NCBI RefSeq assembly: GCF_001904615.1
Contig: NZ_MRBY01000026.1
Coordinates: forward strand, 14,568-53,217
DNA length: 38,650 bases
Origin: [Limnothrix rosea] IAM M-220
Lineage (GTDB): Bacteria > Cyanobacteriota > Cyanobacteriia > Cyanobacteriales > MRBY01
Direction: 5' to 3'
Part shown: one piece after another, positions 1 to 7,124 of the stretch
Layout: every line of letters begins with the position of its first letter
How positions within the stretch are numbered: the first letter of the stretch is position 1
Translations under genes and position numbers: made by a program
Notes under the pieces: generated by a model
What the model saw: the letters and a program-made list of their open reading frames with translations, nothing else
Told to the model about the DNA's origin: nothing
Database searches by the model: none

Positions 1-114
1 GGAAGTACGACGCGGTGAATGGAAGAGCGAGAGATCGGGAGATGTTTTTATGCAAACAATCCTCGCTTTCAAAAAATGCAAATTTTCGTTGCTTCCCCCT
101 GTCTCTCCCTCTCC

Positions 115-169
115 GTGTCTCCTTTTCTCTAAAGAATTTTGGCTACATTCTTATCCATAACTGACGTTA
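115..169 (+). repeat. Left copy of 55-bp inverted repeat
   Basis: These 55 bases, starting GTGTCTCCTTTTCTC and ending TCCATAACTGACGTTA, are the exact reverse complement of the last 55 bases of the window. Homology stops at 169/170, next to the 3' end of the phycobilin lyase gene. On the other side the repeat may run leftwards into the purine/pyrimidine-skewed sequence at about 80-114, but the matching part of the other copy lies outside the window. No transposase is adjacent. It is probably a dispersed non-coding repeat. Confidence 0.9.
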
Positions 170-232
170 ATTATTGAATTATGGCACATTTATTTCTATG
201 GGCTTGATAGTTCTTCGCTTGACTTGAATGCC

Positions 233-763
233 TTAGAGGACGCGCGTTTCTAAGTATTGCCCGACCATTACTTCCTGTCCGGCTTTAGAGATGATAGTTT
301 GGCGAGTGCGATGGCCTTGGCCAATAAATTTAATTTCTTCCTCGAATGCTGCTCCGTCGTAGGCTGTTGCTAAATGTAATACTTCTGGGCTGGGGATCGC
401 AAAGGTGGCAACGATTGGTCTGGGTGTGGAAAAACCGCGATCGCGATACATTTTATTGTCTTGAATGCCGAAGAGGGTTTCTCCTTGTAATGGTTTACGC
501 TGGACGTTGGTGTAGGTACTTTCCCAGACAATTTTTGCGCCGCAACTAAAGGGGATTGGTTGTGTTAGTCCGTGCTTTTTAGCTAGCTCTAGTAGTTCGG
601 GGCGATCGCCTTCTAGAAAGAACACTTCCAGCTGAGAATCCGCTTCTAATACAGGATCATTTGTAGAATTGAGGGTGTAGTAGCGCCGCTGCGAATGCCA
701 TTTACCGACTGATCGCTGTAAAAATTCTGTGACGATTGTTGGGGAAACCGAGCAAAGCTTCAT
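233..763 (-). CDS. CpcS/CpeS-family phycobiliprotein lyase
   Basis: This 176-residue protein is a CpcS/CpeS-type chromophore lyase. These lyases attach phycocyanobilin to conserved cysteines of phycobiliprotein subunits (typically Cys-82/84) during phycobilisome assembly in the cytoplasm. The family signatures visible are an N-terminal FLQRSVGKWHSQRRYYTL segment, a central VWESTY strand, MYRDRGF, and a C-terminal RTRQTIISKAGQEVMVGQY block. These match the lipocalin-like beta-barrel fold, and the length is normal for the family. The ATG start precedes MKLCSVSP. Upstream lies about 200 bp of non-coding sequence, so the gene probably has its own promoter. I cannot tell from sequence alone whether it is the CpcS, CpcU or CpeS subgroup, so no symbol is given. 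The family assignment is firm; subunit specificity is unknown. Confidence 0.88.
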   Translation of the reverse strand: MKLCSVSPTIVTEFLQRSVGKWHSQRRYYTLNSTNDPVLEADSQLEVFFLEGDRPELLELAKKHGLTQPIPFSCGAKIVWESTYTNVQRKPLQGETLFGIQDNKMYRDRGFSTPRPIVATFAIPSPEVLHLATAYDGAAFEEEIKFIGQGHRTRQTIISKAGQEVMVGQYLETRVL

Positions 764-973
764 TCTGCAAACACTCTTTAGCTTAATTATTTCTGGAGTT
801 TGTCAATAGACTCTATTGCTATTGTTACATTTATTTATGTTGTGCCACAAGTCCCTAGGCACATTCGTTGTTGGGACTTTGGTTGATAGCATGGGCTAGA
901 AAGTCGGGGCGATCGCCTTTCGTGCAAAGAAGACAAGGGATCGCCTATTACAGATGTGCAGCACAATCAGCCC

Positions 974-1156
974 TTAGCGAATGTATTCCCACTTTTGCTG
1001 AATCAACGCCAGAAATGTCGCATAGCCCTCAGAGCTAGAAGGTAAATCAGGCTTATGGTACTTGGGAAATTCCGTGTAGGGCTTCCAAGGTTCAAAGGAA
1101 CTAAGACGCAAATGCAATACACCTACTGATGTTCCGCCGTTGGGACTCCAAGTCAT
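974..1156 (-). CDS. Small hypothetical protein
   Basis: This is a 60-codon frame from an ATG (MTWSPNGGTSV...), open a further 11 codons to a GTG at 1189. It ends in LIQQKWEYIR. I do not recognise the family. The sequence is rich in Trp, Tyr and Pro, is not low-complexity, and has no membrane segment or signal peptide. The frame stays open upstream of the GTG until an in-frame TGA near 1220, so it could be the remaining C-terminal part of a longer ancestral protein. No good ribosome-binding site precedes either start. It is kept as a gene at modest confidence because the translation looks protein-like and no other gene occupies the region. Confidence 0.4.
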   Translation of the reverse strand: MTWSPNGGTSVGVLHLRLSSFEPWKPYTEFPKYHKPDLPSSSEGYATFLALIQQKWEYIR

Positions 1157-1399
1157 TTGTCCAACCTGTTTCACTCTAACTCCTTGCACTGAGCATTTTT
1201 TAGTAATTAATACTCAATTATGGAGATCTATTTAAAAGTCGCGGTAAGAATTGTTACAAAGAGTTTGGCAAAAGAGGCAAAATATGCTTTCTGGTGCAAT
1301 GGAACTAGATTAATTATCCAATTTAACCTAGTGAGAGAGATCGCCAACGTTATACAGGCTCATGATTTCTATGGAGAACGATAAAAAAAGAAGAAAAGT

Positions 1400-1612
1400 C
1401 TAAAGTTCTTGTGTTACTGATATTTTGCCGCGGGTCACAGAGCGAATAATCCGGTTAATGGCTCTTCTTTCATCTTCGGATAGGTTGTCGTCTAAAGATG
1501 CCGCCAATAAACCGTAGCGATCGCCCAATTTTAATTTACCTGAATCAGAAACTGAGGCAAGCATCTCAGATACGGCTCCGGGTAAAAGTCGAACTTTGGG
1601 AAGGGACATCAT
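1400..1612 (-). CDS. Small conserved hypothetical protein
   Basis: This is a 70-residue cytoplasmic protein (MMSLPKVRLLPGAVSEML...) with a predicted mostly helical C-terminal half (LSEDERRAINRIIRSVTRGKI). The style resembles short cyanobacterial proteins of unknown function in which an LxLxDRYGLxAA segment is followed by an SEEExRxINRLIR helix; that resemblance is from memory. The reading frame can be extended 12 codons to a TTG at 1648, but two consecutive ATGs at 1612 and 1609 are more likely starts. It has no transmembrane segment, and its neighbours give no functional hint. A HIP1 site lies inside the coding region. Confidence 0.6.
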   Translation of the reverse strand: MMSLPKVRLLPGAVSEMLASVSDSGKLKLGDRYGLLAASLDDNLSEDERRAINRIIRSVTRGKISVTQEL

Positions 1613-1699
1613 TATTTTGGCTAAGATTTCTCTATTTATATAATCCAAAAAAATCTGTCCCTATTGGGTGATTTCAAAGTTCATTTTTTGTGATTTAAA

Positions 1700-2188
1700 T
1701 CACATTTTTGGCGAAAGTTCTAAATCCTGTAAGGCCAAACGAATTTGCTCGAGGCGACGTTTGTTAACACCAAGGTCTGATTCGCCAAGGCGAGACGCAG
1801 AGCGAATATGAATAATATCTTCATCCTCAGGGAAATAGAATTCTACGTCATCGACAAATCCAAGGAGACGGCTACTAGACTCAGCGCGCAAGTAGGTATC
1901 TGTGGCCTCAATAATCTTTGTGCGAGGCACAACGCTTAAAACATCTTCTAGGGCCTGCCGAACGGTGGCGCGATCGCCGACATAGGAGATGGGGGCAATG
2001 GCATGGGTCGCGTCGGTATCTTCACTCACAACACAGTTTGGTGTCGCGGGGCAGGGGGTGAGGTGGTTGCCTCTAACGCCGAGATTATCCGGAGAAGAGC
2101 CGGGAAATAGAGCAGCAGCGGAACTAATCCCTGGGTTTAGACACCAGAGCAAACCAACAAGCACAACGGCACAAATACGAAACAACAT
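1700..2188 (-). CDS. DUF1499 exported protein
   Basis: This 162-residue protein starts with a cleavable-looking signal peptide (residues 1-25, a hydrophobic run ending SSAAALF) followed by a DUF1499 domain. The family pattern is clear: LGVRGNHLTPCPATPNCVVS near residue 40, then FVDDVEFYFPED, then a C-terminal SASRLGESDLGVNKRRLEQIR block. Function is unknown; in this family the conserved cysteines and the acidic motif are thought structural. It is presumably periplasmic or thylakoid-lumenal. The ATG at 2188 is the only sensible start. It is followed by a small conserved gene on the same strand after about 90 bp and may not be co-transcribed with it. Confidence 0.8.
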   Translation of the reverse strand: MLFRICAVVLVGLLWCLNPGISSAAALFPGSSPDNLGVRGNHLTPCPATPNCVVSEDTDATHAIAPISYVGDRATVRQALEDVLSVVPRTKIIEATDTYLRAESSSRLLGFVDDVEFYFPEDEDIIHIRSASRLGESDLGVNKRRLEQIRLALQDLELSPKM

Positions 2189-2238
2189 AGGTTAATTAAT
2201 CGCAAAAAAATAAATAATGCTCTCTATGCTAAACAAAA

Positions 2239-4029
2239 TTAGCGGCTAATATCAGTGCTAATTTCAATGGGACGGCGGGATTGGTTTTGCTGTAGGGTGT
2301 TGTGATTTTCGAGCAGGTAGGCGATCGCCCGTTTAAAATGCTGGGGTTCATCGGTAGAAAAGAGCTTTTCATCGAGGTCAATATTACGGAGGCGATCGTT
2401 CACCCCTTGGCGATAGGCCGTATTGTCCACAAGCTTTAGAGCAAGTTTGACATAGTCATTGGCATTGGTTGTGACGAGCTCGGCCATGCCGATTTGTCTT
2501 AACAGCTGAGAACCGATACGATTCGCCCATTTTTTACCTTCGTAGCCCACAATGGGTTTGCGTAAATAGATATTGTCGAGCATGACATTAGACCCACCAA
2601 ATGGATAGGAATCCAACGTAAAATCTCCTTCTTCTAGTAATGCCATGTAGTCGTTATCGGGTTGTCCAAGAATAATTTCAAAGGCATCGCTCGGCAAAAT
2701 GGCAGACAGATCGCCGATGAGAGGGATTAAGCCATTTTTACGGAGGGAGTGGCTAGTAAAGAAGCGGAAAAATACTTTTTTAGTCGCTTTTTTTTGGATA
2801 TAGCCTAATAATTTAATCAGTGGCTCATTCATTTTTTGGCCAAGCCATGGACAGTTGATAACGACTTCAGATCGAGCTTTTTTGGGATGGTGCAGTTCAT
2901 AGTGAGGGCATTGGTAAACAGCGCCATTACCGGGGAGCAAAATAAGTTTTTCGTCGTAATGTTTCGCTGCGAGGGAGCGGATTTCCACAGCTCCGCCAGA
3001 CATCATATAGTCAATTTCAGAGCCATAGGTGCTAACGGGGTGACCTGTACTAACAATTTGGATAGGTGCAATGCGTAAATTTGAAAGTAAGATACTTTCT
3101 GGACTCATGCCAATATCTAAAAAATAGGCGATCGCAAAATCATTTTGGCGGATAGGTTCAATCTCCAAAGCCCCATCTACAATTTCTAAGGGAATAACTT
3201 CTTTAAATAAGGCTTGATCCACATCGGCTAACTTTGAGCCGAGGTAAATGAGTGTTAGTTCATAATCTGGAACCAAAGCTTTTAAATAGGCGTAAAGGGT
3301 TCGATATACAGAATGGTTTTGGTGGCAAAAAGCGGTGATGACGGCAATTTTCCGTGGATTGGGATTAGAGTTTTGAATCTTTGCTGTTTGGCAAAAAGTA
3401 TTGGCTCGAATTGCTTGGTTTAGACGTTGTTTAATGGGGCGATCGCCCTCATGGTTAATGTAGGTGGAGCCATAATAGACATCCGCAATATTGGCAAACT
3501 CCACTAATCTTTCGTCATCGGCATAGGCAATGTGGTTACGGAGATTTTTGCGGGCGATGGGGTTGACTTGAGCGGAGAGATACAGCTCGATGTAATAGGA
3601 ATACCAGTGGCTAGCAAGGGTCGCATTGGTATCAAATAACAAAGGATAATCGATGGTCGTTGTGCAGCGAGGGTTTAATAAGGTGAGAATTTTAATAAAA
3701 TTTTGCGGCTGCTTCTGCAACATTTGCAGATAATAATCCGTTGTTTTTTGGTGGGAAATGGCTGTTAAATTGGCAATAACTGGGTTGAGTTGGATAAATC
3801 GTAGGGCATGGCGATCGCCGACAATGTAGTCCGGCTGGGAAAATAAATACAGAAAATTTTTAATAAAAACATCAACAAAATATTCCAGCTCCGGCGTAGC
3901 CTCCGTATAAAGCACCGTTTCAAAATGGGTCAGTACTTCAATAAAGGCTTCTGATAACTGGTCATACTGGCCGTTGAGATAAAGCTGAAGATAGGTTTTG
4001 GGATTAAAAGTCGGCTGGGAATCTTGCAC
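2239..4029 (-). CDS. GT41 / HMW1C-like glycosyltransferase
   Basis: This 596-residue protein has the C-terminal half of a GT41 (SPINDLY/OGT, HMW1C-type) glycosyltransferase. Visible are KIAVITAFCHQNHSVYRTLYAY at the start of the first Rossmann-like half, STGHPVSTYGSEIDYMMSG, a YDEKLILLPGNG strand and, near residue 500, LDSYPFGGSNVMLDNIYLRKPIVGYEG, the conserved nucleotide-sugar-binding region. The N-terminal 200 residues are helical and tetratricopeptide-free, as in HMW1C (an alpha-helical AAD-like domain). HMW1C proteins transfer hexoses to Asn or Ser of adhesins in the cytoplasm; the acceptor here is unknown and no adhesin is adjacent. The start is GTG at 4029 with no clear Shine-Dalgarno. 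It lies about 100 bp downstream of the protease gene on the same strand. Confidence 0.75.
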   Translation of the reverse strand: MQDSQPTFNPKTYLQLYLNGQYDQLSEAFIEVLTHFETVLYTEATPELEYFVDVFIKNFLYLFSQPDYIVGDRHALRFIQLNPVIANLTAISHQKTTDYYLQMLQKQPQNFIKILTLLNPRCTTTIDYPLLFDTNATLASHWYSYYIELYLSAQVNPIARKNLRNHIAYADDERLVEFANIADVYYGSTYINHEGDRPIKQRLNQAIRANTFCQTAKIQNSNPNPRKIAVITAFCHQNHSVYRTLYAYLKALVPDYELTLIYLGSKLADVDQALFKEVIPLEIVDGALEIEPIRQNDFAIAYFLDIGMSPESILLSNLRIAPIQIVSTGHPVSTYGSEIDYMMSGGAVEIRSLAAKHYDEKLILLPGNGAVYQCPHYELHHPKKARSEVVINCPWLGQKMNEPLIKLLGYIQKKATKKVFFRFFTSHSLRKNGLIPLIGDLSAILPSDAFEIILGQPDNDYMALLEEGDFTLDSYPFGGSNVMLDNIYLRKPIVGYEGKKWANRIGSQLLRQIGMAELVTTNANDYVKLALKLVDNTAYRQGVNDRLRNIDLDEKLFSTDEPQHFKRAIAYLLENHNTLQQNQSRRPIEISTDISR

Positions 4030-4128
4030 AATAAAATGTCTTGGCTCACGTGGGGCGATCGCTCACCAATTCAACGTTTTTTGTATTCTTTTTTTTGCAT
4101 TATAAAGGACACAAAAGCTGGCAGTACC

Positions 4129-5349
4129 TCAACTTTCGTCTTGGAGTTGGGCGGCAATTTCGACGACGGGAAATCCCTTCGGATAGATGCGTTCAGCCCG
4201 TATTTTCTGGATTTCTTCAGGGGACAATTCTAAACCGTATTGCTTGGCGATCGCCTGGGTGATTTGGGCACGATCAATAATGCCAGCGACAGCGCCAGCG
4301 GGAGAAAGCACCGTAATAAAATTATCTTCTAGGGCCTCTAAACGACAAATAACCTGCGCTAAATTTGTGTCCTCGGTCACAGATTCAAGCTGTTCAAGGG
4401 CGATCGCAATGTCGTTCAGCTCTAAACTATCCCATTGACTCCGCTCAATATTTTGCAAACTATTTGACCGAATTAACCCGCGGTAACGTCCTTCTGAACT
4501 CGCAAAAATTGCTTTTTTAGGAGCCATGGTTAACTGAGGCAGCACATATTTTTCGGTAAATTCCACGAGAGACAGATGGGCATTAACGACTCGAAAATCC
4601 CGGGTCATCACTTCGTGAGCCGTTAGGGACAAAAGAATACTCTGTAGATCAGAAAAACGCTCGTAGGAACTAGCATTGCGGAAAATAAACCAGCCAAGGA
4701 GTGCCACCCATAGCCCCATAAAATCGCCGGCCAGTAGGACAACGAATAGTCCTAAGGCAACAGCGAGGCTACCGAGTAATTTGCCACTTGTTGCCGCATA
4801 ACGGACTCCCTTGAGGCGATCGCCCGTTGCTTTCCAAATAATCGCCTTTAACATTTGACCGCCATCTAACGGCAGTCCCGGGACTAAATTAAATAGGGCC
4901 AGAATTAAATTAATGCGTGAAATATCCCGTGCAAAAAAATTAATTAGACTAGGTTCTGGCGAATAAACTCGAATGCCATAGCACAGCCCAAAAATCGCAA
5001 GACTGACTAAGGGGCCGGCGATCGCCACCGCAAAAGCTTCAAAAGGCGTTTTCGACTCCCGTTCAATCGATGCCAACCCACCAAACAAAAATAGCGTAAT
5101 CGACTTCACCTGAATGCCCTGAGCCTGAGCCGTCAAGCTATGACCAAGCTCATGGAGTAGTACCGACAGAAATAACAACAATGCCATCGTTAATCCCATC
5201 AGCCACGCTAGCCACGTTGAGCCGGCGATCGCCTTTACTGCCACATCATTCGCATCAACACTTGTGACGAGAAAGAGGATCAAAAACCATGAGCGATCAA
5301 CGAATAGCGGGATGCCAAATAAAGCCCCTACCTGCCAATTCTTCTGCAT
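4129..5349 (-). CDS. Site-2 protease family M50 metalloprotease with CBS domains
   Basis: This is a 406-residue multi-pass membrane zinc protease of the S2P/SpoIVFB family. The active-site HELGH is at residues 66-70 within a hydrophobic helix, and the third zinc ligand is in NLVPGLPLDGG (Asp at about 162). An N-terminal membrane helix carries FGIPLFVDRSW, typical of the SpoIVFB-like rhodobacter/cyanobacterial branch. The second half (about 245-390) is a CBS-domain pair, which in this subfamily senses adenine nucleotides or ions and gates proteolysis. Likely role: regulated intramembrane cleavage of an anti-sigma factor or other membrane protein; the substrate is not evident here. The start is ATG at 5349, divergent from tRNA-Pro. 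Length and domain order are normal for cyanobacterial homologues. Confidence 0.9.
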   Translation of the reverse strand: MQKNWQVGALFGIPLFVDRSWFLILFLVTSVDANDVAVKAIAGSTWLAWLMGLTMALLLFLSVLLHELGHSLTAQAQGIQVKSITLFLFGGLASIERESKTPFEAFAVAIAGPLVSLAIFGLCYGIRVYSPEPSLINFFARDISRINLILALFNLVPGLPLDGGQMLKAIIWKATGDRLKGVRYAATSGKLLGSLAVALGLFVVLLAGDFMGLWVALLGWFIFRNASSYERFSDLQSILLSLTAHEVMTRDFRVVNAHLSLVEFTEKYVLPQLTMAPKKAIFASSEGRYRGLIRSNSLQNIERSQWDSLELNDIAIALEQLESVTEDTNLAQVICRLEALEDNFITVLSPAGAVAGIIDRAQITQAIAKQYGLELSPEEIQKIRAERIYPKGFPVVEIAAQLQDES

Positions 5350-5477
5350 AACTTACAAAATGATAAGGACGAGAAATAACTCGAAGCCATCGTTATCATA
5401 ACAACTCCCGAATTTCTTGACGCAAAAAGCTTGCCATTCTGAAAAAATGCGTCTAGAATGTAAAACTGTTGAGAAAT

Positions 5478-5551
5478 CGGGGCGTAGCGCAGCTTGGTAG
5501 CGCACCACTTTGGGGTAGTGGGGGTCGTGGGTTCAAATCCCGCCGCTCCGA
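5478..5551 (+). tRNA. tRNA-Pro (anticodon GGG)
   Basis: The 74-nt cloverleaf folds completely. The acceptor CGGGGCG pairs with CGCTCCG (one G-U). The D stem is GCGC/GCGC. The anticodon stem CCACT/AGTGG holds loop TTGGGGT with anticodon GGG at 5512-5514. The T stem GTGGG/CCCGC has loop TTCAAAT, and the discriminator is A. CCA is not encoded. It reads CCC (and CCU) proline codons. The antisense strand gives a spurious frame with the well-known 'GFEPTTP' artefact. Confidence 0.97.
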
Positions 5552-5589
5552 CTCTAATAAAACAGTCGAAAATATCACCCTTCAAGCGA

Positions 5590-5620
5590 AACTTCCAAAA
5601 TATCTTTTGGGAGTTTTTTT
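5590..5620 (+). terminator. Rho-independent terminator of tRNA-Pro
   Basis: The stem is AACTTCCAAAA/TTTTGGGAGTT (11 bp with one G-U), the loop is TATC, and a run of seven T follows. It lies 38 bases after the tRNA and ends its transcription. Confidence 0.88.
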
Positions 5621-5672
5621 GATGCTTTCACATTACGTTTTTTTGCTCAAGCCACTGGTTTAAAACGAATTA

Positions 5673-5736
5673 TTTATTCAGCAATATATTTATTCAGCAA
5701 TATATTTATTCAGCAATATATTTATTCAGCAATATA
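5673..5736. repeat. Four perfect tandem copies of a 16-bp unit
   Basis: The unit TTTATTCAGCAATATA is repeated four times without mismatch at 5673, 5689, 5705 and 5721. It is AT-rich and lies in non-coding DNA between the tRNA-Pro terminator and the response-regulator gene. The identity of the units implies recent slippage, so copy number may vary between isolates. Confidence 0.97.
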
Positions 5737-5930
5737 ATGAATTGCGATTTATTTTATTGTCTAGCTCCATCGAAGACACCGAGCTTTAACCGACGACACA
5801 AAAGCGTCAACAAGGGACTTATTTTGTTGCTCGATTATTTTGAGAACAGCATTCGGACTAGTTTTATCGACCGATCAAACAATTTTTGCAACGTCTTAAA
5901 TCACCAAGAAAAGTCGCAAGCTATTTTTTT

Positions 5931-5960
5931 GTGACTTTTACTACTGTAACTTTTACTACA
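5931..5960. promoter_or_regulatory. Candidate direct-repeat operator upstream of REC-AraC gene
   Basis: GTGACTTTTACTACT is followed directly by GTAACTTTTACTACA: two 15-bp tandem copies differing at two positions. They end 92 bp before the ATG of the AraC-type response regulator. AraC-family and OmpR-like regulators often bind direct repeats of about 10-20 bp, so this could be an autoregulatory site. That is inference; the repeat itself is plainly visible. Confidence 0.4.
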
Positions 5961-6052
5961 TTTACATTTAAACGAGTAGTCCCTAATGGATGACATTAAG
6001 CTTTATGGTCGATCGCCATAGGTTTTTTGCTAGTGCTTGATTTGGTATATCG

Positions 6053-6859
6053 ATGACAAAAATTTTAATCATTGAAGACGAAGCACAAACTCGCAATGTC
6101 TTTCTTCGATGCTTAGAGATTGAAGGTTTTGATACCTGTGCCGCAAGTAATGCCCTAGATGGACTTGAGCTGGCCTTGCGTGAGCAACCGGATCTGATTG
6201 TTTGTGACATCCTTATGCCGGATCAAACGGGTTATTTTGTTTTATCTAAATTGCGGCGATCGCCCCAAACGGCCGCGATTCCTTTTATCTTTCTTACGGC
6301 AAAGGTCACCATGTCTGAATTGCGCCAAGGTATGCAATTGGGAGCCGATGACTATCTCACGAAACCCTGTACGGTTGAGCAATTTCTAGAGGCGATCGCC
6401 GTTCGCTTACAACGTCACCAAGATGTAATCATTAGCCAATCCAATCAAAACCCGAGTACGGGTATAGCATCCCAACCAGTTACGAACAGATTTGACGAAT
6501 CAGAAAGTCTAGATTTTTGCTTTCCCCATAATGAGACTTTAAACCCGATTTTCCGATTTATTGAGACCCATTACAATCAATCAGTAAAGCTCGATGAGAT
6601 TGCAAGGGAAGTGGGCTATTCTCCGGCCTATTTAACCAATTTAGTGCAAAAAGAAACCGGGCGAACTATTAAGCAATGGATTATTGCCCGACGAATGATG
6701 CAGGCACGAAAACTCCTTAAAAACACCACCCAAACAGTTAGAGAAATCGCCAACCATTGCGGTTACCCCGATGCCGGTTACTTCACGAGTCAATTTCGCA
6801 AGTTCCACGACGAAACGCCTTTAAAATGGCGCAAAACAGCAACAATTGCTACAAAATAA
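6053..6859 (+). CDS. Response regulator, REC domain + AraC-type HTH
   Basis: This 268-residue two-component response regulator has a receiver domain at about residues 3-120, with acidic pocket ED (9-10), phospho-acceptor Asp-52 in LIVCDILMPDQTG, Thr-82 in FIFLTAK and Lys-104 in DDYLTKP. After a 45-residue linker comes an AraC/XylS double helix-turn-helix (about 160-262), with the LDEIAREVGYSPAYLTNLVQKETG and VREIANHCGYPDAGYFTSQFRKF signatures. This architecture matches the cyanobacterial UirR-type REC-AraC regulators; the resemblance is of domain order, not proof of orthology. No histidine kinase is adjacent. It lies 265 bp upstream of the cyanate operon on the same strand, so it could regulate it, but nothing in the sequence proves that. 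The ATG start lacks a strong ribosome-binding site. Confidence 0.9.
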   Translation: MTKILIIEDEAQTRNVFLRCLEIEGFDTCAASNALDGLELALREQPDLIVCDILMPDQTGYFVLSKLRRSPQTAAIPFIFLTAKVTMSELRQGMQLGADDYLTKPCTVEQFLEAIAVRLQRHQDVIISQSNQNPSTGIASQPVTNRFDESESLDFCFPHNETLNPIFRFIETHYNQSVKLDEIAREVGYSPAYLTNLVQKETGRTIKQWIIARRMMQARKLLKNTTQTVREIANHCGYPDAGYFTSQFRKFHDETPLKWRKTATIATK

Positions 6860-7014
6860 ATAATTATTTTTTTAGACAGAAAACAAAGAGTATCAACATT
6901 TAGATCATGCCTTCTGTAGTTGATTTAACAAAAAAAAGCCTTTTTGACATTAGTAAAAAAAGTGCATAAAAAAACAACATTTTCACCAAAAAAAGTCCCA
7001 TGTCCATTATCGAA

Positions 7015-7028
7015 GTAGCTGCTAATAT
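7015..7028 (+). promoter_or_regulatory. NtcA-like box (GTA-N8-TAT) upstream of cynA
   Basis: GTAGCTGCTAATAT fits the NtcA consensus GTA-N8-TAC in five of six defined bases, and AT-rich sequence resembling a -10 lies about 22 bp downstream. NtcA activates the cyanate operon under nitrogen limitation in Synechococcus (established knowledge), so the location, 97 bp before the cynA ATG, is sensible. The last base departs from consensus, so this remains a candidate. Confidence 0.45.
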
Positions 7029-7124
7029 GATGAACATCTTTCAGCAATTTTATTGAAACACCAAACAAGAGTGAAAACACAATTTCTTTGGTTTCAATTG
7101 TCAATTTTTTAGTGGGCGTGGACT

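Larger units (their letters stand above)
5621..6052. other. Gene-free spacer with repeats upstream of response regulator
   Basis: These 430 bp lie between the tRNA terminator and the REC-AraC gene. The spacer contains the AT-rich 16-bp tandem repeat (5673-5736) and a two-copy 15-bp direct repeat (5931-5960). A 65-codon frame at 5737-5934 has cyanobacterial-like composition only in part, no ribosome-binding site and no recognisable domain, so I do not call it a gene. Confidence 0.6.

Noticed and set aside
5328-5663. Frames of 85 codons (minus) and 64 codons (plus) over the tRNA-Pro gene
   Set aside because: They are translations of the tRNA; the minus frame gives the classic 'GFEPTTP' artefact of antisense tRNA.
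5737-5934. 65-codon plus-strand frame in the spacer
   Set aside because: Starts at the end of a tandem repeat, has no ribosome-binding site and no recognisable domain, and its composition is mixed.
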